The position numbers were made by a program, and so were the translations under genes. This document shows positions 14,164 through 26,500 of a stretch of 64,000 nt of DNA, piece by piece. How positions within the stretch are numbered: position 1 is the first letter of the stretch; the number at the start of each line of letters is the position of its first letter. The DNA is from Gyromitra esculenta (taxonomy: Eukaryota; Ascomycota; Pezizomycetes; Pezizales; Discinaceae), in NCBI GenBank assembly GCA_038503075.1, contig JBCAML010000003.1, positions 1,798,001 to 1,862,000 of the forward strand, written 5' to 3'. The notes beneath the pieces are model-generated. The model did not search any database, was not told the origin of the DNA, and worked only from the letters and a program-made list of their open reading frames with translations.

Positions 14164-14913
14164 TTAAAAGTAGCGAGTCTCAACCTCCGGGTTGAAGGCA
14201 ACTCGAGGGCCACTCTGGCGCATGGAGTTGGTACGGATAAGCTGTTGTCGAGGGGCTTCCTCGATCCTGCGGGTGTGGTGGTGGTGGGAGCCGGAGGAGG
14301 AAGAAGGCGAGGGAGAACGACGTGGCTCGATGAGGTTGAGGGAGGAGTTGCGTGGGTCGCTGGAGGAACGTCTGTGGGAGCTGGATGGCTCACGGTAAGA
14401 GGACTGCCTACGGGGAGACTCGCCAGTACGGTGGGAAACATCGCGAGCGTACGAAGATCCACGGTTGAGAGGCTCGGAGGCAGACTTTGAAGGAGACACG
14501 TAGTGGATCTTGCCGGTGGTTGCGGCCTCACGAGCGAGAGAGGAAGCGCGGTAGGCATCGTGGACAGCGATATCAATGCAGTTGGTTGGCTCGCCCTGAA
14601 GCTTATGAGTGATGGCCATGATGAGCCCATCGACGCTCTCCCATCCAGCTGGGAAAGTCACTTCAATCATTCCCCTGGGGGTGGCCCTGGCCTTGCTGTA
14701 GAGGTTGACTGCAATCTCCTGGGCGAGGGCATGTCCGTCATCACAGAGCTGCTTGGTTGGGGACTTGTAGACAGCGTATGGGTCCACACACTGGTGGCAT
14801 CCACTGGCGTGGATGTGGAAAGCACGGAGCGAGGAAGAGACTCTAGTGCTAAGTGAGTCTGACTCCTGGGCTGCCGGCTGAGGGTAAGAAGCGCGGGCTC
14901 CTGGCATTCTCAT
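14164..14913 (-). CDS. Uncharacterised ascomycete protein with Cys-rich N-terminal motif
   Basis: A single-exon frame of 249 codons. The first third is ordered: around residues 33-62 it reads H-x-x-G-C-x-x-C-x-D-P-Y and then a L-C-D-x-G-x-x-L-A-Q segment, followed by a stretch ending in a short amphipathic helix (GLIMAITHKL). The rest is Ser/Arg/Pro-rich and probably disordered, with a short His run near residues 216-219. From memory the N-terminal pattern resembles conserved hypothetical proteins found across Pezizomycotina; I know of no assigned function. The paired cysteines suggest metal binding or a structural role, but this is inference. The start is the first ATG of the frame, preceded by a CAA-rich leader typical of fungal 5' UTRs (CCACAATGAG). 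It is the only gene in about 12 kb, unusually isolated. Confidence 0.75.
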   Translation of the reverse strand: MRMPGARASYPQPAAQESDSLSTRVSSSLRAFHIHASGCHQCVDPYAVYKSPTKQLCDDGHALAQEIAVNLYSKARATPRGMIEVTFPAGWESVDGLIMAITHKLQGEPTNCIDIAVHDAYRASSLAREAATTGKIHYVSPSKSASEPLNRGSSYARDVSHRTGESPRRQSSYREPSSSHRRSSSDPRNSSLNLIEPRRSPSPSSSSGSHHHHTRRIEEAPRQQLIRTNSMRQSGPRVAFNPEVETRYF

Positions 14914-17900
14914 TGTGGTTGATTTTGGGGTTGTTGTTGTTTAAACGGGGAGTTGTTTGGAGCTGGGGGAGCTGTTGTTGACTAGCGTTGTTTGGCTCTG
15001 TTACGAGGGAATGGGATGATTGATAAACTTGTTGAAACAGAGAATGGCTACCAGTGGCTATTGATGTTTATTGTGATGGTATGAACGAACGGATGAGGTG
15101 GAAGGAAGTTGAGGTGGTGGGATGGGGGGGATAGATATAAGAGCTGGCTAGGAGGGAGTGTGGTGGGAAGCTCCCCAGATTTATGGCTGTGATGTGATCT
15201 CCTTGGGGTGTGGATCCTCTCCCAAACCCTGTCCAAGGTGCAGTGCAGGAAGGGTGCCTCCCAAAAGAGCCCGAAGTCCTTGGCGAGCATCGACCTATGA
15301 GTAACAGCAGCAGGACGCACCCACACGCCCACACGCCCTCCAAGCAAGCGCCTCTCCCTGGTGAGTGCTTTCGCTCTCCTCTCCTCTGTCTCCTGCTGCG
15401 GCTCTCCCCTTCCCTCCCCTCCGTCCAACCAGACCACGGCTGAAAAGTGACCGCCCTTGTCCGTACACACCGCCCAGACTCACACCGTGGGTCGCCTTGC
15501 TCACCATACTAGACTCTAGCAGGTGGGTGTGACATAGCAGAGTGGCTTGACGATACCTGCGCCCTGTGATAGGATCATTTGCTCTTGTTGCTGCTGCTCC
15601 AGATCAGGCATGGCCTAACGGCCTATTCCTGAAGGCTCAACTGAGAAAGGTACCAACCGGAGTCCACCGCTGCTGCTCTCTGCACAGGCTTGGTCCCTGC
15701 TCTTCTCCCTCACACTCTCACTCCCACACCCATCATCAGGACAGTCTTTTGCAATGCCCACTAAATTCATGCTGTTAGAGATTTTTGTTTTTTTAATTAT
15801 TTTTATGGCTGGTCGAGAAATGAAAACCCTCAATTATCCCATCACTCAATAATCAAATTGTTTTCTAACACACGCCCCCCCCGGTTTCTTGTTTCCCACC
15901 CAACCCACCACTATTAGACCCATTCCAAACGTGACTGAAGCACCGATGATGGCGGCGGTGATGCTGGAAACTCTCCCACCCCCCAAAAGAGGCGGCTGCG
16001 CCATCCAATGATTCGCCCTCTCATCTGATCTCTCCAGGCCCCTGGGAATAGAAACCCGATGTTTCCCTTCCCAAGATCTTAACACAGGTAATGTTTGAGC
16101 ATCCGCCTTGCTTCTTTGTTTTTGGAAAGGCCCAAAAGAATCTTGGTAAGATATCGTACCGTGGTTTTATTTTGCCGGCGTTTCGTGCTTGGTCGGCTGG
16201 GTTTATTCTGGAAGAATTAGAAAAATAAAATAAAACCCTACATGTATTTATGTTCGCCCACAGCATCCACTGTCTAATAATACCAAACGAATAGAAAGGC
16301 ATCCCCAAGCGGCGGGACAGCATCGGGCGCAAGCTACATATCTACCCATAAACGGTGTCGAACCAGGGCTCGCGACCCGAGAACATGTCCACGGTCGACC
16401 CAGGTTGGTCTCCGTTCGGCGTCTGTTGCTCTGCTTCGATTGTCGCTGCCACATGAAATTTCAATCTAAATTTTCCACCGAAAAAAAAAACCGTGATCCT
16501 ATTCGATGCTATTCCGGTTTTTCGTTTTTTTTCCTCTCGTCTGGCTGCAGTGAGCTGTCTTAATATGGAACATGGGAGCTTAAAGTAGCGTGGCATTCTT
16601 TGCGACTTGCAGCCCGAAAAGGCCAGAAGCGAAGACTCGTCTGCTGCCAGACCTAACTTGCCAGACTCGCCTGCAAACCGAGCTATCCGCACTCAGACTT
16701 GCATCCATCTTGGCTTTCGTCTGACTGGCCCAGACTTCACCTCGACGCGGGAAGGGAGAGACAAGCCTTGGTTGGACCAGAGGCAGTCCCACCTCGGCCG
16801 GCCCTTCTCTCTCGCTCCCTTTCGCCGTCGGAATTCCCTTCCTTCCCGACCCATCCCCCCTGTATGTGTGTATTTTTGTTGCGCCGGTTCTGTCTCTGCA
16901 TACGGTAACGGGACTCGGACGGACAACGGAGAAACTAGCCTGGACCTTTTCGGAATTTCTGGCCTCCGATGGGAATGATTTTCCTTCCCGTTGGAGGTGA
17001 GTACATATGGCAGCATCTTTTTGTATCAGTATCATTACCGATGGGCTCGACGGACACGCAACTGAGGAATTCACTTTCTTGTGACACCCACAGGATGGAT
17101 ATGCGTACGCGAATACACGTACTCACCTTACTTGTAACATAACGCGTCTCTCTTTTTACTTTTCTTATTTAATGGTTGCTTACCCTAGATCCTCTTTGCG
17201 AACACAATCCCGGGGGACTGAGTTCAGCTGGAGAAAAAAAAAAAAAAAAGTACACTCGTGCAATAGTGCAACCCGTACGTACGCACAGCCAGAACTCTTT
17301 CCTTGGAACCCCTCTAACCCTACCGCCGCCGAAACAACCCCGGTGAAGAACATCAGCATGGAAACTTCTCTCACGTTTGCCTTGTGCTCTTTTTCTTTTT
17401 TCTTTTTTTTTGCACATGGATCAAATGTCAGCCTCTAAGCGAATGGCGCAGCCTAATAACTGGAAAAGAAAGGAAAGTCGTCCATCTAGGCAAAAACCCA
17501 TATAACCGAACTGATTTGAGATAATAAAAAAAGAACGGGGGAAAAAAAATCCTTCTCCACGAAAAAAGTGGCGGGATATAAAATATGTATGTATGTAGGT
17601 ACTAGGAGTATGTACAGCGCAAGATTAAATGAAGAGGAAAAAAAAAAGATCGAGAAATGTCAATGCCGCTTCTGCTGTTTGCTCCCGTTCTAGTAACTAC
17701 TTCGGTAAATGCACCACCCTTTGGGAAACACAACTGGTCTGTACCCTACACTATAAAAACCCTACATGGCATTTCCTTCATCACAATTCACACATGGCCA
17801 TCTATCCATCCACACACCACCACATCCTCCATCAACATCACACCCCCCCCTGGCCCCATCCCGCATCCGCTATGCATGCAGCATGCGCAAACCCTACGCC

Positions 17901-20900
17901 TAGGCAGCTAGCGTAACGTAACGAACGCGCAAAGCAAAGCAGAGTAACGTAAAGCAAAGCAGTGGAGATCTTCCATGGCAATGGATGGCCATCCCCTACC
18001 TTTGAACCGCGTTGAACGCTCGAATATTCGAGCCTACCCTTGCCCCCCCTTCCCATGCTGACCCCGTAGGTAACCAACAATGGGCAAAATGAATGTAAAC
18101 TAGCACTTAACCTGGCTGGGCAGTCTGGGCCTTGGGAAGGGATGATCCTTTCCTACCTTGAGGAAGCTGAACCTATCCCCGATCCCCTTCTACCCACCTA
18201 TCCCTTTCCGGGACTGCAACCTTGCCCATTGGAATCACCACGAACGTTGATGCAATTGCTTCATGGCAGCAGACAGGAGGTGAATCCCGTAAAGTGTTAC
18301 AGAATATGTACACCTCGGTATTGCACATAGATTACCTAAAGGTCTCCATTTCGATCCCGACGTCTTGCCATAGATTCTTCTGAATTTAGTACTATTGCCT
18401 CAAGTCTCAGGAATCTCCTCATACCAAACTGCCATGGCCAAAGCTCACCGTCCACGTATGATATAAATGAAATCTTACAGACCCACTGACCCTCCACCCC
18501 CGAACCGAACCGACAACCGCCTTCCCCAGACTCCGCTACTGCTGCCTACCTGTGGTGTTACATTCGTGTGGCTAATGTTAGCATGGCCCCGTCCGCCGCA
18601 TCCGGAACAACATGTGTGAAGTGGCTAGTAGTACTACATATCCCATGTACTCTACGCTACTACTATGTACTCTACATACCTAACCTAACCCAACCCACCA
18701 CCGCCAACCTCCTTCAGCATATAGGCTAGCAGTGGCAATTTGAGTACACTTGTACAAAAGCATGTACGTCCTGGGATACGGCATGGGAGGGACGGCTAAC
18801 CCAACTGATAATAGACAGGACGTTCGACATCGAACAACAAGACACGAGGTTGAGCATTTCCCCAACCACCTACCCATACCTCCTGAAGATCAATTGCTCA
18901 ATTCTCCATCGATACATATTGGGGCGAATGGATAACTCGATATCGAGCTTGAGCACGAGCCTGATCTCAAGGAGGGTGTGTTTTAGATTTACATATTTCA
19001 CCCCATCCGATCCTAACCTACCGCGGGCCCATACACCCCTTTGCGCCTGGCCACTTCTGTAGGTTCTTTTATTTAGAGTATACGCGGGTCCACACTATTC
19101 CTTGAATTGTATGGTAATCCTTCTCCACATGTTCGTCTTCACGTCCAAATCCGGCACAAGAGAGAGGGAGCCCCAGAGGCAAATCACTCAGGGAAGGAGA
19201 GAGACAAAAAAAAAAAGAAAGGACGCGTTGCTCACATCACCATTGCTCTCATACCATACATACATACGTATTTCACACGCCAACAAAGACATGAGCGAAA
19301 GCCGGTCAAGGTATTGGCCTGCTTACAGGGCAGCAGCAGAACCAAGCATTGAGCAATTGAAAGCAGGCTAGCCCCGGGTGGTAACAGGCAAGTGAACTAG
19401 ACCTAGGCAGGACCTGTACGGATCTCATACCAATACTAGTAAGCTAGGGCGGCCACTAGTCAACTGTCAATTCCCAGTTGCGTGGACAGCTCTCCCCTAT
19501 CTATTCGATTGAACAGATACTTGTCATCCTATGTACGTCCGCTTTTGAATCGTGCTGCTCTATCTTGATCGTTTTTTTTTTTTCATTCTTTCCCTCGCCC
19601 TTCTGTTCGGGCGCTTCTACCACTTCCATAGACTTACCTAAGACAGCATCTTGATTTGGACGTGTTGCTTCGATTCTTCATCCCATGTGTGGACTCTTGT
19701 TCCGAGTAGATAGTAAAAACACCCACATTGTTCCTGCTTCAGAACGCAGATGCCATCCACGTTTCTTATCTCTTCGCCCACCACACCCCTCCCCCTGAAC
19801 ACCAGGATGTGGGGATAAATATATCCACGGTAAAAGAACAACGCAAAAATATATTCACCGATTTCCTGCGATCCCCGATTCTCAGTTGCGTTTGCCATTA
19901 ATCGGAATCAGGAACCGGCTACTACCGGGGGAGGGGAGGGAAGGCGTTGTGCTGGATGAGTTGTGGGTTGTGTTGCACTGTACTGATAAGATCCAGGTTT
20001 CAGGTACCTACTGTGACTACTGATTACCGATAATAATAATGAAAAGCCCCAGCCCTCACCCCCCAGCCCTAATTACGCATGGTTTTTTCTTTTCTTTTCC
20101 TTTTGCTCCCATGTTTTTTTCTTTTTCTGTTGAGCCTCTCTTCGTGAGGTTCTTGGCTTTTATTTTTGGTTTCCGCTTTCTGGCTATGTTTGAGGACCAT
20201 AGCCTGCCTGTCCGGTAAGGCTGCATACGTATACCACGCGAGTCGTGCATTCGATTTAAACATACCATGCGTCCTGTCAGCTGCCTGCCCCGTGCCTTAC
20301 TTAGATGGCAAGTTAAACTAGAGCCTGGTGAAAGTCTCTATAATCAGGTCTGCACCAAGTCACATAATACGCGACTGTAATCCTGTGTGCCTTTGAGGCT
20401 CAAATAAAGGTGTTTAGTTCCTTGCATTGCTTTGAAATATATTTATTCCCCACGTTTGTCACTATTTACCCTTTCGACGTAATTACTCTCGGGTTCCCCG
20501 GGGGGGGGGGCGAATCACACTTACGTATACCCTCGCATCAGTCAGATATATATCTAGCTATGATTTATGATTTGTAGGCAACAGTCACATACCCCATTTC
20601 GCTACCAAGAAACAAAAAAAAAAAAGACTGCTGAGGTAAAAAAATAAATAAAAACGCGTGGTAGATCCTTCCAGGGAGTTCCGACTGGGGAGCGGCTTTC
20701 CGGCATTGTAGGTATTCCTGTTTTGTTTTTCCTTTCTTTCTTTCTTTTTTTTTGTGCTTCATGCAGCCTTACACCGTCTCCCCTCCCCATCCATCCATCG
20801 TGACACACCACACACACGCGATCCTCAACGGAATGAACGCTTGTGATCCGACTGGGGGCGTTTTCTGTCTACTTCGGGGCATTTCCTTCTGTTTCCAACT

Positions 20901-22404
20901 TTTTGAGGCTCTGGTTTTCTCTTTGTTTCCGTATTCTTCCGCGTGGGTTTTGGGTGGTGAGTGGGTGAGTTGTTTTATGAGCAGCTGAACTGGAAAAACA
21001 GCGTCATACAACTGTGGCTGATGTGAGTTGAGGTCATATATCGCCGCTCGAACAAACAGCTTTGACTATTACAGGTTTTTATTTCCATTTCCATTTTCGT
21101 TTCACTTGTCGTAATTTATTTGAAACAACGTAACGCGTGATTATACGTTAGACGGCACCAGACGTCTTGAGGCTCTTTGTTTTCTGTTTCTCGTTGTCGT
21201 GAGATTATGGAGTTTGTGGTAATGTGGTTGATATCGTGATCCCAGTGAGTCAGGACCAACCACATCACGCGTGTGTAGTTCAGGTCTTCGATGTCAGTAA
21301 CCTGGCTTCTTCATCTGATGCCACATTTCCATCTTTTCTACCAGTCTGGCATCTTTGGCACAGTGCAGTCATTTCTTGCTCTCTTCTTTCAATCTTCCCG
21401 TGTTCACAAGTGTTCTCAACTCTTTTTTTTTTGTTTCATCGCGCTAGCCCCAAACTACGTGTGCTTCGCCTCCTTAGCAATAATGCATAATCAACTAGGT
21501 AGTACAGGGTATTAAAAAAAGAAACAAGCCACTGAAATACCTACTGGAAATTGAAGGATAACAAAAATAATAAAGAAAGAAAAGGGGAAACGGAGAGAGG
21601 GAGAGGGAGAGAGGCAAAACTTGTGTCAGGATTCTGATCCAATCGTGGTTGAACATGGTAATTAACAAAAGTGTTAAAAGACAAAGAAAAAGAAAAAAAA
21701 AGTAATCGTGTAATGTGCACCTAGAGACAGGTATCTATTGTCATTATTCGTCGTGTTCTGACCCGCCATCAATCACCCGCCATCACTCAGCATCCCTATT
21801 TGTTTTCGGGGTAGCGGCACTATCACCGACATTCCCGCTCGACGATACCTATTCTTGTGGATTGCCGCTGCTCGGTTGCTTTACCGAGTGGGTTAGGGTT
21901 GATCGTGCCGTATCGCGCAAGCATGACACATTTTCCCCCACAAGTTTAACTTGCATGTTTCACAACGTACCCCGCGATATGATATTGCATGCTACCTATA
22001 TCGAGAACTGGAGGGAGGGACAAAAAAGCAAGCCTGCATTGCATGTCAAAGTATGACTCCTGCCTAGTAGTTTTTCAGCTCAAGTGGTTCTTTGGCTCCC
22101 CTCTAAGCCTTCAACTGCCGTTTTTGCAGAGAAGATCTACCATAACCCGGTGGAACTTGCATAAAACTCCAAGGAATTCGTGGGACGTCAGTTCTGTACT
22201 GAAGATCCTCACTTTACTCACGTGAATTGGCGTAATACCAGCGGGATAGATCACGAGGGAGCGTCGACTCATCCGATAACGTTTCCTAATGGCAGAACCC
22301 CCCCCCAAGGACTAGTTCAGCTCCATTGTTGGTCAATTGAATGTTTCTGAGACGTTTTAAACGCAATCCCGCCTTTTGTTCGCAACCTTTTTTTCACTTC
22401 ACTT
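14914..22404. other. Long gene-free region upstream of the 14.2-kb gene
   Basis: About 7.5 kb without a supportable gene. It contains C/T- and CA-rich tracts, many homopolymer runs (A-run 17234-17249, T-runs 19570-19582 and 20748-20755, G-run around 20500-20511), and short TAACC-type strings near 18675-18690. Overlapping open frames of 60-160 codons lie on both strands (densest at 16.3-17.1 kb) but have biased composition and no recognisable domain. It may include the promoter and a long 5' leader of the minus-strand gene, or non-coding transcripts; the sequence alone does not decide. Confidence 0.4.
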
Positions 22405-22666
22405 CGCCTATCTGACACTGCGGTATTCAAGGTAGATACCTGTAAGCAGAAGATATAGCTGAAGCGAGGAAAAAGCTTGGGTACTCGACAGAGCCGGGGG
22501 TCGCAATCTCACAAAACGTGCTTAACGTAGTCGTGCCTTGTCCGCAGTTTGTTTATTTTCCATAATCTTGCTGATCTCGCTAATCTCGTGCCTCGGTATC
22601 CTAGGTAGATAGCTGTAAGCACGAGATCTAGCTGAAACAAGTTGAGTGTTTTGATGATCGACAGAG
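22405..22666. repeat. Diverged direct duplication (~75-90 bp) with hairpin potential
   Basis: Two related copies lie about 170 bp apart: one at about 22405-22493 and one at about 22577-22666. Both contain CGGTATYC-AAGGTAGATA-type sequence, then CTGTAAGCA, an AGATATAGCTGAA/AGATCTAGCTGAA block and a shared GACAGAG end. In copy 2 a perfect 9-bp stem (ATCTCGTGC ... GCACGAGAT) encloses the core, with an inner TATC...GATA pairing. In copy 1 the stem is only partly kept. No tRNA or rRNA features fit. It could be a decayed repeat family or a structured RNA relic. Confidence 0.5.
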
Positions 22667-23586
22667 GCATTAATATCGATCATCGTGCTGCGCCTAGCCG
22701 CACAGCATTTATCCGGCACGCGCATAAACATGAACGATCTCTGGCTCAACCGAGGTCCACCAAGCTAAGCCACTGCCTAAATCGAGCTATGTCGTTACTC
22801 GCGGCTGGTGGCGAAATCCGTTCATCTGGCGACTGCTGGCGCAACCTTGGTTTCGTAAGGCGTCACTGACACACGAAATAAATTAGGCGCCATTTCCAGG
22901 CGCCACAGCCACATAGAAACGGGAGGAAGAAATGCAGATACCTTTAAGCCTCCATGGCACCAGCGTGATGGAATCGCCATCTAAGCCCCAAATACAGATC
23001 GGAAAATGTCGGATATTCATTATTCCAGCCGTCGCGACCCCACGTATCCCGCCGCATCTCACATCTCCACCAACCCTAATGGGTCAATTCGAAACAACCA
23101 AAAATACCCATGAGAAGCCACCCTCCGGCTCAAACATTGTTGCCCCGCTTTTCTAACCCTCCCGACTCAATTGACCTGTAACAATCGGGCCGAGTCATCA
23201 TCCATCACTCGCACAAACAATACAACCACCCATCGAAATGATAAATCTCAGCCATGCATTCACATAACATAACCCTACATACAAGACCTTCAAGAAAGTG
23301 AAGAACGTCGTGTAACAAAAGATGAATTGAAAAAGACAAAGTAGAATGCAAGAAAAAAATGAAGAAAAAAAATACAAACACCATTCCAAGAATACGCAAA
23401 AGAAAAGGTGGTAATAAAAAAAGACAAACACCCAGATCCTCCAATCCCAAATCCAAGTCCAAGTGTCCGAATGCCAGCCCAAGGCCAGAAAATAGTTATA
23501 TAAAAAAAGAGTAAAGTAAAAATAAAAAACCCCAAGAATGAATCAGGAGCAAAATAAATAAAAAGGTCCGAGGAGGGGAATAGAAA
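22667..23586. other. Intergenic; 3' flank of MED13
   Basis: No gene supported. About 22885-22905 has a GGCGCC...GGCGCC pair. From about 23300 to 23586 the plus strand is A-rich (T-rich on the minus strand), fitting the 3' UTR and poly(A) region of the minus-strand MED13 gene that ends at 23587. Confidence 0.45.
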
Positions 23587-26500
23587 CTACATCACCAAAC
23601 CCAACACCTCAACCCCCTTCCATGCTACGCCAACATGCCATGGTACCATACTCCCCCTCCCACCCATCTGCACAACTCCCTTAAACTGACCCAGTGTTGC
23701 TAACCCCCGATATGCACCCAATACTTCCTTCAGAAGCGCGTTTCCGCCTACACCTCTCACCACTTCGACCTGCAGTACAGCCATATCGTCTCCTTCACCC
23801 GTGCCACCGCGCTTAACAAGATACCCTAAGCAGCCGCCACTGAAACCACCACCGTCGTCTTGGCCAAGTAATAAACCTTTCCGCCATTGATGCGCGCATA
23901 TAACTCCCCATGTTTCGTCCCCAAAATCCATCAAGTTTGACCCTGGATCTAAGTCCGGTAGTGGATCCGCAGACGGTGTGTTAGCCGCATTACCAAACTG
24001 ATCAGGTGACACGATTGAATTCCCCCCTGGCGTAGGGGTAGTCACCCCCGGTGGTGTACCAGTATAGATTGACACTAAAGGATTGAAGTGCGTTGGCACA
24101 ATCGGTGGTAGCACCGGCGCTACGGTCAAAGGCGGCGCCACATCTGTTGATAGTAATGTGAGACTATGTGAAAGACTATTTACCGAGGATCTTGATAGCT
24201 GCGCCCAGACTTCAATCTCATCCGCCATCATGGTCCCGACTTTAACAAACATTAGCCGCCAGTGAATCTTGCGGATCCGTGCAATCTCTATTGTCTTGCT
24301 CCAAATCTCACGGCAGACGTCCTCGAAGACTCGGAGAACCGTACAACCCTTACGTCCGAGACAGTAGCTTTCTGCGGATTGTACTTGGCCCCAATTATCG
24401 GTCCACGCGACAGAGACCCATCGTTCGTCAATGCTCTGTGCATAAGCGCAATGAAGAATTGAGTTTTCGTAGAGGAGCGAAGGCGAAGGTTCAGTGGTGA
24501 GACGGAAGTCAATTGATTTCGGCGGCGGCCGTGAAAGGTATATCGATGGTGAAAATGCCTTTTGAGCCTGCGAATAACATTCGTTAGTGGTTCCTTCTTA
24601 ATAGTTAACTAAGGCAATTGAAGGAATGCATAAAACTACCTCTTCTAGCGACCCCATCCCATCAGTCGGTACACATCGATTATACACCTCACCCGCCAAA
24701 GTATGCCACTCGCTCTGTGCCCTACTAACAGCACCCAACTTTGCCGCCACAAACCTCGCTGATACAATCTGCAGTACTAGATTATTACTTCTCGCGTTCA
24801 TTACTCCTTCCATAGTCCGGGTATAGCTGCGCTTCATCATGATAAACCCCGTACAGATATCAACGACGGCACTGGGATGCTCAAACGGATTCACCACATA
24901 CACCACGATGTTTTGCAGCTCATCCGCAACATTCGCCAGCACCGCGCCAAACTTATCCATTGTGTCCATTAGCGCCTTAACTCTCCTCTCTAACCCACCA
25001 CCGCCTTTCGCGTCCACTGCATACGTCCCGTTGGTAATCTCGCTGGCATCTAGTCGTCCCCTAACATGGGTACCGAACCTTGCACCTTCATACGCACACT
25101 GCACCCTTTCCAAGAACCCATCTGCTGCCTCCTCCATCTGCTTCGACGCTGGGTGTAGACAAAAACCAATGACGTTTTTCGGACCCCCACACGGCGCAAA
25201 CCCAAACGTTTCCCAAAAATGTAAACTTAGAGGCAGGATCTCGAGCGCCTGCTCCGCGCGATGTATATGAATATGCGGCGGCTTCAGTTTGAAAATAGCC
25301 GATACACCCCCTGCATTGTCGCTTGCACCGGTAGTGGTGGTAGTGGATCGCTTACTTAACGTTAGTGGTGCCACGCCACGGCGCGGCTGCGTCAGGGGCC
25401 GCATTGCCGCTGCGCGTCCGATCAATAGCGGCGGCTCTATAACGGTGTCGGCTACCGCAACATATGTTTCAAGAGTGCAGCGGACGACGCTGGAGGCTCC
25501 GAATAGGCTCTTGACGGCATCCTCAACAACCCCTTCATCTTTCCCTTTTCGGCGTCGGAGTAGACACCATTCTTCGTCGTCGTCTTCCATAGCGGTTTCC
25601 CACGCGCCACCACTAATTAGGGCCCTGAGTGGTTTAGAGGTCCCGATAACGATCTGCTCACGAACCAGTTTGCTGACGGCATTGAATTCCCCTTCCCCGA
25701 GACCAGCTAACGATATAGCATCGGTTTCTAAACTCATGCTGGAAAACACCCCGATAAGGGATGAGTCCGTTGGATCCGGTACCATAACCTCCCACGGCGG
25801 TGGTGCCATCTCGCCTACTGGCTCAGCCTCCCCATCAACACCAACATCCACATCCCGCCTCATAGTCTCAACAACTCCGCTGTCTCCCTCTTCATCACAC
25901 GGCCATTTCCTTTTTCTCCCCGCACCGCCCCCGCCGTAAGCGGCCGCTAACGGACTATTATAGTACCTACCTCCGGGTTCCTCTTCCTCCTCTTCCGTCT
26001 CATCGTCTGCGTCGCTCTCAACACTGCTCTCCTCCGTCCACCCACTTTCGCTATCTTCTTCTTCTTCCCCTTCCTCCGGACTCTCCTCCATCACCGCATC
26101 ATCGCCGCCTATTAACACGTCTGCCATCTCCGGGGCCGCAACATCATTATTCTCTTCAACGGCAATGACGCGGCTCATAAACACACCCCGTTTCCTTTTC
26201 AGTCCGCCTTGAGAAGCCTTTGCAGGACTTTCTAGCTTGCCTTGCTTACTCTCAAACTCTTTCTGCTCCTTCTCCTTGATGCTTTCCGGGAGGAAATAGC
26301 GGCCACCAGGCGCATACTTCCGATCCGCCAACTCGACGGTGGTCGTGAATGTAATTGGTGAATATAGCGACATGCGTCGCTTAGCCTCGCTCACGCCGCC
26401 AGCAAGGGATGGGGGAACTCCATTCTGCTGCGGTGTCTTCATGATAGTGCCGCCGGTGGTCGGGGGTGTGGGGTGTGGTTGGTTACTGGGTGATAGCGAG

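Noticed and set aside
16248..17126. Cluster of overlapping 60-164-codon frames on both strands
   Set aside because: Frames overlap extensively on both strands, have biased composition and no recognisable domain; no exon model joins them.
18660..18700. Telomere-like TAACC/CCTAACC strings (also near 13613 and 21890)
   Set aside because: Only two or three irregular units; too short for an interstitial telomeric array.
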